Positions 47,345 through 57,774 of a stretch of 64,000 bases of DNA are shown here, piece by piece; positions within the stretch are counted from its first letter, which is position 1; every line of letters starts with the position of its first letter. Position numbers and translations under genes: made by a program. Under the pieces are notes generated by a model. It was not told the origin of the DNA. It ran no database searches and saw only the letters and a list, made by a program, of their open reading frames with translations. Source of the stretch: Ehretia macrophylla (taxonomy: Eukaryota; Streptophyta; Magnoliopsida; Boraginales; Ehretiaceae); the NCBI GenBank assembly GCA_037974665.1, contig CM075773.1:62092763-62156762 (forward strand), given 5' to 3'.

Positions 47345-47745
47345 AGTACTGAAATAGTGTAAATATTTTAAATAGTTCCTAATGTTTGTTCAGTTTGACA
47401 ATTTGGTTCTCAACATTTCAAAATGAACATTTTAGTTCATAATGTTTAACACTTGACAACGCTACTTTGAACCACATTTCCGTCAAAATTTTAAAGTCTT
47501 TAGCATGTGAGAATCATGCAGTTTTCCTTTCTTTTGCCAATTTTGCCCATCAGATAATTACAATATGCTAAATCGCGTGATTCTCACGTGCTAAAGGCGT
47601 TAAGATTTAGATGGAAATGTGGCTTAGGAATAATGTGTTGTGAGCGTTAAACGTTAAGGACCAAAATATCCAATTTTAAAACGTTGATGACTAAACTATC
47701 AAATTGAGCAAACATCAAGAACTATTTAAGACATTTACTCAATAT
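47345..47745. mobile_element. Foldback MITE, about 400 bp
   Basis: Two long arms pair end to end: left TTTTAAATAGTTCCTAATGT with right ATCAAGAACTATTTAAGACA. Pairing continues through ACATTTCCGTCAAAATTTTA / TAAGATTTAGATGGAAATGT to the central AGCATGTGAGAATCA / GATTCTCACGTGCT. The arms are about 170-190 bp with a short loop. The outer borders and target duplication are not resolved. It lies just downstream of the second defensin-like gene. Confidence 0.75.
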
Positions 47746-47842
47746 TTAACATCTAACGAGAAAAGAGAAACTAAAAAAGTGAATTTAATAGATAATATGA
47801 TATAACACACTTTATTTAAATTCAAGTTTTCACAAATTCATT

Positions 47843-48145
47843 CTATATGTTGGGTCTAGGAGGAGTTTCTGGTGGTCCTGGTGGAGTAGTTGGTGGTCCT
47901 GGTCGTGGCTGGAGATTAAATTCACTGAAACAGTTGCAAATTCCATATTGGCATCTGCCTAATACGAAGCGTTCACGCATGCATACGATGTTGTAATTGC
48001 GATTTACACGTTGGATACACTTTCCTCTGAACTTACGGCTTCTTGCTCTACACATTCTTGCTTCACTTTGCCTCATCAACTCTTGAGCAAATAGAAGAAA
48101 GAATAAAATTGCCACAATCGCAAAGAGCCTTTCTCCATTCTTCAC
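47843..48145 (-). pseudogene. Defensin-like gene, copy 2, with proline-rich tail; start disrupted
   Basis: The open frame encodes a hydrophobic signal-peptide core (LFAIVAILFFLLFA), a mature part from ARMC to CNCF with the defensin spacing for cysteines 1, 2 and 4-7, and a Pro-rich tail (PGPPTTPPGPPETPP). The cysteine-3 position is Tyr and the cysteine-8 position Phe, so two of the four expected disulfides lose a partner. The frame begins at GTG with an in-frame TAA directly upstream. The natural ATG near 48135 is out of frame with the rest, consistent with loss of one base in the adjacent A run. Defensins with Pro-rich tails are known in Asteraceae pollen. A non-ATG start is conceivable but less likely than pseudogenisation. 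Confidence 0.68.
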
Positions 48146-48200
48146 TTATGAAATTTGATTTCTTGGTCGTTAGAACCATCCTTTATAGTAGTATCATGAG

Positions 48201-48655
48201 GGGGAAATAACTCATTTCGTACTTATTGTTTCAAAAAAGTTTTAATTTCGTATCTATTGTTTAAAATTTTTCTATTTCATCCCTATTGTTTCTCTGAAGG
48301 TTTCAAATTCATCTTTATTATTTAAAATTTCTCAATTTCATTTTTATTATTCTTTCCTAAACAGTTTTAATTTTCGTCCTTATTATTTTTCTAAAGTTTC
48401 AAATTCGTTCTTATTATTCAATGACTAAATTGAATTTTTTTGAAAAATAATAGAAACGAATTTGAATTTTTTTAGAAAATAATAGGGACTAAATTGATTA
48501 ATTTTGAACAATAAGAACGAATTCAAAACTTCAAAAAAATAAAGGATGAAATTAATTTTTTATAAAAATAATAGGAATCAAAATTAAAAAGTTTTAAACA
48601 ATAAAAATTAAATTAATTTTTTTAAAATAATAAAAACTAAATGTGACATTTTTCC
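48201..48655. mobile_element. MULE-type MITE, family A copy 3, in the promoter of defensin-like copy 2
   Basis: It begins GGGGAAATAACTCATTTCGT and ends AAATGTGACATTTTTCCT, with internal TTTCAAATTC and TTTTAATTTCG repeats like the copy at 34831. An exact 9-bp duplication TATCATGAG flanks it (48192-48200, 48656-48664). The paralogous region near 44070 has TATCATGTG with no insertion, an empty site. It lies about 55 bp upstream of the disrupted start codon. Confidence 0.93.
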
Positions 48656-48867
48656 TATCATGAGATTAAAGATATGGCCAAGGTTAAAGTCCACTCGTGT
48701 ACTATTACAATTGCCTTTAAGCAATGTGCTACTACTACTACTGCCTCTTGTCCACCTACATATTTCATGAATAAATGTTGAGAAGAGCCTAAGTAGTACT
48801 ACTTTCAACCTATAGTTTGACATGTGGTGATTTTAAAGATTGTTTTGCATTATAATTACATAGGTAG

Positions 48868-49366
48868 TGATGGGGAAGTACCCGAGCTGGAGACATTGTA
48901 ACTGGGTCACCTTTCGACCTGAGATGCCTAACCCGATTCGGACTTGACCCGAGTGAACCCCAAATGTTATGTCAGTCGTCCAGATGGGACGTAAAACAAG
49001 GCACACAGGTCGGACCAGCAGATAATGACTTTATCCGCTGGGTAACAGCTTTATCCACTAGATACACGGCGTAGGCAACCGGTGGTGTGTCAGGCAGCAT
49101 TGCACATTAATTGCTGCCCAAATCCGAGATTAGTATAAATAGAGCTCTTCTTCACATTTATGAAGGTAACTCGTACATTAAATACTTCCAACCACCATAT
49201 TCAACTCGGACAAACTAATCACTCTCGCGCTCGAGGGAAAAATTCAGGTTATCACCCCGCATTTTTCTTCTTTTTGCTTGTATAGGTTAGGTTCCCGATT
49301 AAGAAGTCCAGCTCGGCCTGAAGAAAGCTGTTCAACCTCAATTGTTGAAGTTCTTACCCTTAACAA
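48868..49366 (+). repeat. Tat element 5' LTR, 499 bp
   Basis: Runs from TGATGGGGAAGTACCCGAG to TTACCCTTAACA. The first 200 bp match the 3' LTR start at 60616 (TGACGGGGAAGTACCCGAG, GGTCGGACCAGCAGATAATG). A GTATAAATAGAGC box near 49133 marks the promoter. Confidence 0.93.
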
Positions 49367-49369
49367 TTT

Positions 49370-49387
49370 GGCGCCGTTTGTGGGAAA
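49370..49387 (+). other. Tat element primer-binding site
   Basis: TGGCGCCGTTTGTGGGAA, three bases after the LTR; the TGGCGCCGT core pairs with the 3' end of tRNA-Asp as in many plant Gypsy elements. Confidence 0.8.
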
Positions 49388-49439
49388 TCAAAGTCTTACT
49401 AATCCCACCACCCATTGAGAAACCACTATTGTACAAACC

Positions 49440-52400
49440 CGAAGTCACAGCGTGTTAGAGGAGAATTCATCCGCCTTGGGCGAAAGCCTCAAAACTACCC
49501 AAGTACCTAGCCAAAACCCAACCCAAACCTATGTTAGGACAAGCCAACGAATACACTTAACCTCAAAAATTACCCAGTCCGGAGATAACGACTTCATCGC
49601 AGGCATGGCCCCCGAGATGAAGTTGATGTTCCGAATGTTTAGAGAGCTTAAGGAGTAGGTAACACGCCTGACTACAGACCCACCAACGGCTTACGTCGCA
49701 GCCCTCCAACCAAAGCAACCCCATTTTCGAATCCTAGCTTTGGGACAGGCTCAAGCCCAAAATAATGATGACGAATCTCCCGAGCCAGTGACCCAAACAT
49801 ATGAGGTCAGGAACCGGAGGGCCGTCCCTATCGATCCCGAGCAGGCGAAGACCGCGGTTGCCATAGCCAAGGTCATAAACCTGTCGACATCAGCCCCCTC
49901 CGTGAGATCCCGTAATAAGCCAGTATAGAGCCCATATGCATTTTTATAGCATTTCATATAATTTTGCATCATTTAATATGCAGTTATATTAATTAATATG
50001 TATTTATATCGTTTTACGTGCACATACCTTGTTTAACGTGCATTTAGATTCAATTACATGTCTTAGGGTAATTTAGGTAACGTAAATAATAATTAAATCA
50101 TTTTACATGTTTTAAAATTGATTTATGTGTGGTTATCTTAGATTACGTGTATTTGCATCGTTTTACTTGTACTTGCATTGGTTAGCGTGCAATTATGTGA
50201 TTTAGATATCGTAGGACTTAATTAATTATTACTAAGTCAAGACAAGTAACTAAATACTTAGGAATCAACTAGAATGGCAAACTAGTAATACATAGGTTAG
50301 CTGAGGGCAAGGTGGTCTTTTGGGCCTTAAGATATTTTTTACCTAACACATACATTACACCATACACACACACAAAAATACTAGAACACACATACACCCA
50401 CAATCAGCCCACACAACACACGCATACACATTGGAGCTTCGGAAAGAAGAGAAAGAAGGGAATAAAAGAAGAAAGAAGAAAGAAGGAAGATGAGGAAGAA
50501 CAAGCCATTTTTCAGCCATTTTCTTGCTTCGACTCTTGCTTGCTAGCATTCTACTTGCTCTATTTGCTTCTAGGCTTCAATACTAAGGTAAGAGATTCAT
50601 CAAAACCAATTTTTAAAGAATTCATTCAAGTTATTTGATGATTATGTGTTGCTAGTCTTGTTAAAGTTGCATACAAGAGCTTAAATGTGAAGATTGAGTA
50701 TTTGGTGTGTTGCAAAACTAGGAATTGCCCAACCTAAGTTGGATGTCTTGAAAAGTTGAAAGATGAATTTGTGTTGCTCTTGTATGTGTATAGATTATAT
50801 GTATAGCTTGTATGCAAGAATTGGGAACATGGGGTTAGCATTTTTGCATTTGGAATGTAAATCTTGGTATTATGAACTATGTTGGATTCTAGGTGGGTTT
50901 GATGTTAATTGTTGATATGGGGTATGTTGGTTGATGTTTGAACCCCTATATGATGCCTATAAACTACATTGAATATGCTTGATTATTGGTAGGAGGATGT
51001 GTGGATGCATGAGTGATTATTAGATGAAGGTTGTGTTTTCCCGTATACAGCATGACCGGGGGACCCCTGCTCCACCGGTCGACCTGTAGAGGGGGTCTTC
51101 CACTGATGAGGCTCCAGCCAGAATACCTTATTTGCACTGGTCGACCGGTTGCGTTAGGGTCGTCCGATTTGGTCAAATATGCAATGAACTTGTTTTAGTG
51201 ATTCCGGGAGCTATAGATGTCGGATTGGGGTACGGTTGAAATTGTTAGAACCGTATCGAACCCTAGATTATTATAGTGGAATATAATTGTGGAATTGTGC
51301 CATAGTTTAGGGTGCTATATAGTTGCTAACTTCGATATGTTGCTTAGGAGGCTATTGAACGTAGGCAATATTGATGTCTTTTGTTCCGTTGTCTTTGACT
51401 TGTTCCATGAACCTTCTTGGACTCTTATTTGGTAAGCATTAAACATATAAGTTAGCCTTTATCTTACATATGTAATACATTGCATTAAAGCCTACCTATG
51501 AGCACCAAATTAGCATGAACATCTTGTTGCACTAATGATTATGCCTAGCTATCGGAAGAGTCCTACTTGATCTATCTTCTCATGCATGTTTATGTATTAA
51601 ATGCACTCTATTTGGATCATGATTCTACTATTATGTTTTTTTATTACTGTTACTAACCGGTGGCAACCTACTTTGTTGCTTCCGAGCCTGTTTGCTATTT
51701 TGAATTCCTATCTCATTTGGGGTGTCCCCTGGAGAGATGGAAAGTATATATTTGACACAATTAAACAATCTAACGAACCCCATGGTAGAAGTTTCCTGTA
51801 TCACCTGGGCGGCATTGGGCTTGCCAAGATGAACAGGCTACCGTGGTATTAGGGTGTATATCCGGATTTCACCGTCGTAATTAGTGTATGGGGTTATGAT
51901 ATTGATAAAGCTTCGAGATTGGCCATCTCCAACAAGTTCGAGATATTCAAGATATGATATCCTTTTATTATGAAAATCCTACTCTCGCTTGGTTCCTTGA
52001 GGTTCTCGGAGAGTAGAGATGCCTGATTAGTACGTTATTTAATTGATACCTGATTAGCACGATGTTTAATTTGTTCCTGTATATTTGTCATCCATGTTAA
52101 TCTTGTTATTCTGGTTGTATATGCATAGCATGGTTTTGAAAAGAAGTTTGCGAAAAGATAAAACCTTTGAGAAAACCCTTCCTTGTTCCTATCCTCACTG
52201 AGCTATATGCAGGATTAACTCACCCATCTTTTAACAATTTTAGGTGAAGATTAGCCCGAGCAAGCTCCCATATGGTTGCAAGCTTCATTGATGTGATGAG
52301 TTGGATTCCTGCTTATGTGATCTATATGCTTGCCTGTGAAGATGTACTCCTTGTTATAATAAGTATGATTTTGTATAGTTGAACTATTTAATCTATTGTA

Positions 52401-53605
52401 ATATTCTTTTGGTCAACTAGATACCTAGCTAAGTTGATTACTCTACTTTGTAGACCTAGGTTTGAAATGTTGACAGGTGGACTCGGGTATAGTAACATAT
52501 AACAGGGTGTTGTAAACCTTTAAGGCTGATATTTTGGGAGAATTTTGGAAGTCTTTTGGAATTTCTTGTGGAAATTATAACTGTTTAGGTTTCTACTTTC
52601 AAATCTTGCAGGGGTTAAGAATTGACACGTCATGTTTCGGCCTTAACCTAGTGATGGGTCGGGGTCGGGGCGTAACACCCTCTCTCCCGAGGTTCTAGCT
52701 ACACCACTTCTCGCAGGTAATCGGATGCCGCACTTGACAATGTATAATAGGGACGGCGATCCCGCCAGCCATTTGTTCAACTTCGATCATCATATGACTT
52801 TTTACGACATGACAGATCGGATGAAGATGAAAGCGTTCCCGACCACCCTGGTTGGCAATGCATTGGATTGGTTCCAAAAGCTTCATCCTGGTTGGTTGAG
52901 AGTTTTTACCAAATGGCAGAGGCATTCCTATCCCATTTTGCTGGAAGTCGGTTACCTACACGCCATACCTCATCATTGTTAACGGTGAAACAATAAAATG
53001 GGGAAAGCTTAAAGACCTACACCGCCCAATTCAATGAAGAATCCCTCAGGATCCCCAACCTGAGGATTCCATGGCCTTAATGGCCTACCAAAGTGGGCTC
53101 AGGTCGGGGCCACTCACATCCTCCTTGGCCATTGACCCAGTAGATACCGTTGCCAAACTGATGGTGAGGGCGGAAGGATACATTCACTCCGAGGAGATCC
53201 ACCAGGCAAATAGGGAGGATGATAAGGAGAATGAGACAGGGAAGAAAGGGGAGACATCCTCAAGAGGTCAACCTGGGAACAAAGTACAAGTTGACAGGGG
53301 CAAACAGCCACAGCAGTAGTAGAGGCAAGGTCCGAGATTCACTATGTTCGCCCCCTTCAACACCCCAAGAGAACAGATCCTATTGGAGATTCAATATCAA
53401 AACCAGCTGCTGTTGGCACCCAAGATGTGAGGCTGACTTGAGAAACACAATAAAACCAAATATTGCCGTTACCACATGGATTATGGCCATACCACTGATG
53501 AATGTAAAGATTTGAAGCAGGAGATCAAGGCTTTGATATCTCGAGGTCACCTCAGAAGGTATGTTGACCAGCAACCGCCCAAGAATCCCCAACCAGGGAA
53601 TCGGT
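49440..53605 (+). pseudogene. Tat Gag, interrupted by a solo LTR
   Basis: The N-terminal part runs to the solo LTR at 49901. After 52682 the frame reads ATPLLAGNRMPHLTMYNRDG and continues into GNALDWFQKLHPG, a retrotransposon gag core. Further on are SGLRSGPLTSSLA, a Lys/Glu-rich linker, and a zinc knuckle (CRYHMDYGHTTDECKDL) near 53465. Stops occur near 49656, 53055 and 53320, and the frame changes several times. The protein would form virus-like particles; this copy is dead. Confidence 0.82.
49901..52677 (+). mobile_element. Tekay-like solo LTR in Tat gag, 2.8 kb
   Basis: It starts CGTGAGATCCCG (a TG start reading CG) and ends GGGTCGGGGCGTAACA, with perfect CCCTC duplicates at 49896-49900 and 52678-52682. 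The segment CCTCACTGAGCTATATGCAGG near 52190 is the counterpart of GCTCAGCGAGGG in the reversed Tekay copies. The 108-codon frame at 50312 lies in a low-complexity part of this LTR and is not a gene. Confidence 0.9.
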
Positions 53606-53819
53606 AAGGAGAGAGAAAGAAGTCTACCTAGGCGCCATGACCGGGCCGAGCATTTAGCTGTGGTTAAAACCATCACCAGGGGACTTGTGTCGGGCGGAGA
53701 AATGTCGGCAGGCTAGAATGGGTATGTTCGCGCAGGGTGAGAATATGGACCGGCTGCAGGTTTAGTCGGGAGTTTGAAAAGAATCACTTTCTCCTCGAAC
53801 GATCTAGAAGGAGTAATAT

Positions 53820-56800
53820 TGCCCCATGATGACCCCTTGTAACACCGAGATTGCCAACATCACTGTGAGGAGGTTGATGGTAGACACAGGAAGTTCGGCC
53901 AAGGTCATCTTCTTGAAGGCTTTTGAGAAGATGGGTCTGGATCAGAGTCGGTTGCAGCCATTGAAGGGAACACTTGCTGGGTTCACCGGGCATGACCACA
54001 AAACTGAAGGGGTCATCAATCTCCCCCTTACCCTCCGAGATGGGCCTAGAAAAGCTTCAATGCAGGCCAACTTTATTGTTGTGGATTGTAACTCAGCTTA
54101 TAATGGTATTTTGGGGCGGGTTGCCTTAAATCAGATCAAGGCAGTACCCTCTACCTATCACCAAGCTCTGAAGTTCTCGACTTCGAATGGTATAACTACG
54201 GTCAAGAGAGCTCAACTTTCAGCTCAGGAATGCTACGAGAGTTCATTTCGACCAAAATATTAGGTAGAGTAGGGGCCTGATTTGCCTGAAGGTAAACGGG
54301 ATGCAAAAAGAGGGAATCCCACAGAAGAGCTGCAGGAGATAGAGCTTTCTGAGGAAAATAAAAAAGCCAAAATTGGCAGTGAGCTACCGAATGACCTCAA
54401 AAAAAGTATAAGCCAATTTTTCCTTGAAAATGAACATATATTTGCTTGGTCTGCTACTAACATGCCAGGAATTGATCCGTTCGTAATTGAGCACCACTTG
54501 AACACCGACCCCAATTACTATCCAGTGAAGAAGAGGCGCAGGCACTTTCACTACAACAAGCAAAAGTCATTGCTGAAGAAGTCAAAAAATTGTTAGACGC
54601 CGAGCATATATGGGAAATCCTGTACTATACTTGGTTATCTAATGTGGTGCTGGTCTCCAAGAGCACGGGGTTTATGCATTGATTTTACCGACCTCAACAA
54701 AGCTTGCCCGAAAGATTGTTTTTCTCTACCTCAGATCGACCAGTTAGTGGATGCCACCTCGGGGTTTGAGTTGCTGTCTTTCATGGATGCCTTCAAAGGC
54801 TACAACCAGATAAAGATGGCCCTCGGGGACAAGGAAAAGACAACTTTTCTTACCAACCAGGGGCTCTACTACTATGAGGTCATGCCTTTTGGCCTCAAGA
54901 ATGTTGTATCCACCTACACTCGGATGGTGAACAAGGTTTTTAGAAGCCAGATCGGGCATAACATGGAGATTTACACAGATGATATGCTGGTCAAGAGTAA
55001 GAGAGCAGAAAACCATATAACCGACTTGGCCGAGGCATTTGGCGAGATGGGGTAGTTTGGAATCAAGTTGAATCCCGAGAAATGTGCATTCGGTATCAAG
55101 GCGGAAAAATTTCTGGGTTTCATGGTCACAACCCGAGGAATAGAGGCTAATTTGGAAAAGGTTCAGGCGATACTAGATTTATCACCGCCGACCTGCATGA
55201 ATGATGTCCAAGTGCTTACCGGCAAGGTAGCAGCTTTGAGCAGATTCATGTCCAGGTCGGCTAATAAATGTGCTCTCTTGTTCAAGATCCTGAGGAGCCC
55301 CAAGCACTTTGAATGGACAGAGGAGTGTCAGAATGTCATTGATGAGTTGAAAAGGTACTTAGCTTCGCCACCCCTACTTTTCTGACCCGAGGAGGGGGAT
55401 GAGCTGGTACTGTATCTAGCCTGTTCGGGAATAGTAGTAGTGGCTGCGCTAGTTGGAGAATAAGGTAGAGATCAGAAGCCAGTCTACTATGTTAGCAAGA
55501 CTCTCCACGAGGTTGAGACGAGATACTCGCCTTTACGCTCGTGACCGTGGCCAGAAAGCTTAAACTGTACTTCGATGCTCACACAATCAGGGCCATGACG
55601 GAGGCCCCACTTAAGTCTATTATGCACAAACCGGAAGCCTTGGGCAGGCTACTTAAATGGGCGGTGGAGCTAAGTCAATTTGATATCGCTTACCAACCAA
55701 GGACAACCATAAAAGCCCAGGCAATTGCAGACTTTGTTATTGAATGCATATGCTGAGCCAAACATGACCTAGGAGAATTATGGAAAGTCCATGTGGACGG
55801 GGTATCGGGAAAGTCGGGAAGTGGAGCTAGGGTGGTAATCTTAAACCCAATGGGTCTTGAGCACTAGTATTCCCTCAAATTTGCTTTCCCGACCTCTAAT
55901 AATAAGGCCGAATATGAAACAGTGATTGCAGGTCTAAAGGTCGTGGCCCAAAGCCGATGCCTATCAAAATTAGCTGTGGGAGAAAACCGACCCGCTCTGG
56001 TTTACGTGGAGGAAATTACCGATTCTAGCATTTAGTTAAAAAAGCAAGAAGTCGCCGAGATAACCATGAGCCTAGATTGGACTCGGCCAATCGTGGACTA
56101 CTTGGATGGGGGTATAGTCCCGAAGGATGAGAAAGAAGCTCAAAAAATCGAAAAACAGGCCTCAAGGTTTGTTATGGTTGCAGGTCAGTTGTACAAAAAG
56201 GCCTACACTTGGCCTCTCTTGAAGTGTGTGGAACCCGAGGAGGGAAACTACGTGCTAAGAGAAATTCACAAGGGAATTTATGGAAATCACCTTGGTGGAA
56301 AAGCTTGGCAAGGAAAGTATTAAGGCAAGACTACTTTTGGCCGACCTTAGAACAAGACACCAGAGACTTTGTGAAAAAATACGATACCTGCCAAAGGTTC
56401 GCCAAGGTACAGAGGAAACCTGTTGTCGACCTGACGGTGATGTTAAGCCCATGGCTATTCTACCAGTGGGGATTGGACATCATTGGTCCATTACCAAATA
56501 GTCTCAAACAGAAGAAACACGCTTTTGTAGCCGTTGATTATTTCACCAAGTGGCCTGAGGCTGAGGGTGTAGCTAGAATAATTGAAAAAGAAGCCTGGGA
56601 CTTCATATGGAAGAACATCATCTGTCGATTTTGGGTGCCAAATGTCATAGTCACTGACCACGGCAAACAATTTGATAGGGCATATTTTCAAGAAAAATGT
56701 GTTGAAATCGAAATTGACCTAAGATTCTTATCTATTACTCATCCTCAAAGTAATGGCCAGGTGGAGAGAATGAATCAAATTATTTTGCAGGGCCTGAAAA

Positions 56801-57304
56801 CGAAGATGGAAGAGGCAGAGGGCCAGTGGGTAGCAATCCTTCCCAAGGTATTGTGGGCCCAGCATACAACTATTAGCTCAGCGACGAGAGAATCACATTT
56901 CGAACTGACCTTCGATACTCAAGCAGTGCTACCGGTGGAGATCGGGTCTCCTACCAGTAGGACCCTTCACCACGATCCAGAAATAAACAGAGCTGGAATC
57001 CGAGAAGAATTAGACTTGGCTGAAGAGTTGCGTGTCAAAGCTCAGGTCTGAATGTTGACTGGCAAAACTGCCATGGAGAGGGCCTTTGTAAATAAGTCAA
57101 GCCAAAGTCTATTAAGGTCAGTGACCTGGTTCTACAAAGGGCCATCTTTTTGCTGCACTCAGGAGGCAAGCTCTCCCCATCCTGGAAGGGCCATACGAAG
57201 TTATGAAGGAAATCCAACTTGGATCCTTTTACATTCGCGACAAGTGCGGAAAACAACTGAAAAATGCATGGCATACTGAGCACCTTAAGCGTTATTTTGT
57301 GTAA
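53820..57304 (+). pseudogene. Tat Pol: protease, RT, RNase H, second RNase H, integrase
   Basis: Protease at 53826-54260 has the active motif VDTGSSAKV. Reverse transcriptase from about 54480 to 55060 has CIDFTDLNKACPKD, SFMDAFKGYNQI and YTDDMLVKS. RNase H follows to about 55750. A second RNase H (WKVHVDGVSGKSGSGARVV, SNNKAEYETVIAGLKVV) covers about 55780-56010. Integrase spans 56066-57050: a zinc finger whose last Cys is Phe (TCQRF), then LDIIGPLP, TDHGKQFD and NGQVERMNQ carrying D, D and E. The product ends HLKRYFV at 57304. Multiple stops (near 54600, 55054, 55385, 55755, 55866, 56034, 57050) and frame changes inactivate it. Confidence 0.9.
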
Positions 57305-57774
57305 GGCCCCGAGCCAACTATACTATTTTGTAGAGCCCCGAGCTTAGTTACACCCGATGTATCAAGATGTTTAATATAATTCCTATTTTTTTATACAATT
57401 TATTGTTGGTTCAATTTCATCGATCTAAGGATAAAAGTACACTTATCGATTAAAACCAAGTTAACCAACTCGGATTAAAAATTTCAGTTCGGTTCCAATC
57501 AACAAAGTTTGATTCGTCTGCCAGCTCGGACCGACGAGTTCAACTCGGTTAAATCAACACATTGATTCATTAAGTTAATTTCATCATGACAATTGACTTG
57601 AGCTTAATTAAAATTTCCTGAAACACAATCAAGTATGACTCAATAAACATGTAAATACATGAAACGTGTAAAGATATACAAATTAGTTGATGACAAACTG
57701 TTGTTTCATTAATTGGTGAGAAAAGTTACAAGGGGGCCCATCTCGGGCATATTACAAAGAAAAGAAAAAGGAGG
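57305..57774. other. Tat untranslated spacer between pol and the antisense gene
   Basis: 470 bp without ORFs between two convergent coding regions of the same element; typical of Tat structure. Confidence 0.6.

Noticed and set aside
47843..48145. Functional defensin starting at GTG
   Set aside because: An in-frame stop is directly upstream and the nearby ATG is out of frame; non-ATG initiation has no support here.
50312..50638. 108-codon plus frame with His/Thr and Lys/Glu runs
   Set aside because: Produced by CA-rich and GA-rich simple sequence inside the solo LTR.
57052..57279. Separate 75-codon plus gene after integrase
   Set aside because: It is the frame-shifted end of the Tat Pol; the correct frame reaches HLKRYFV at 57304.
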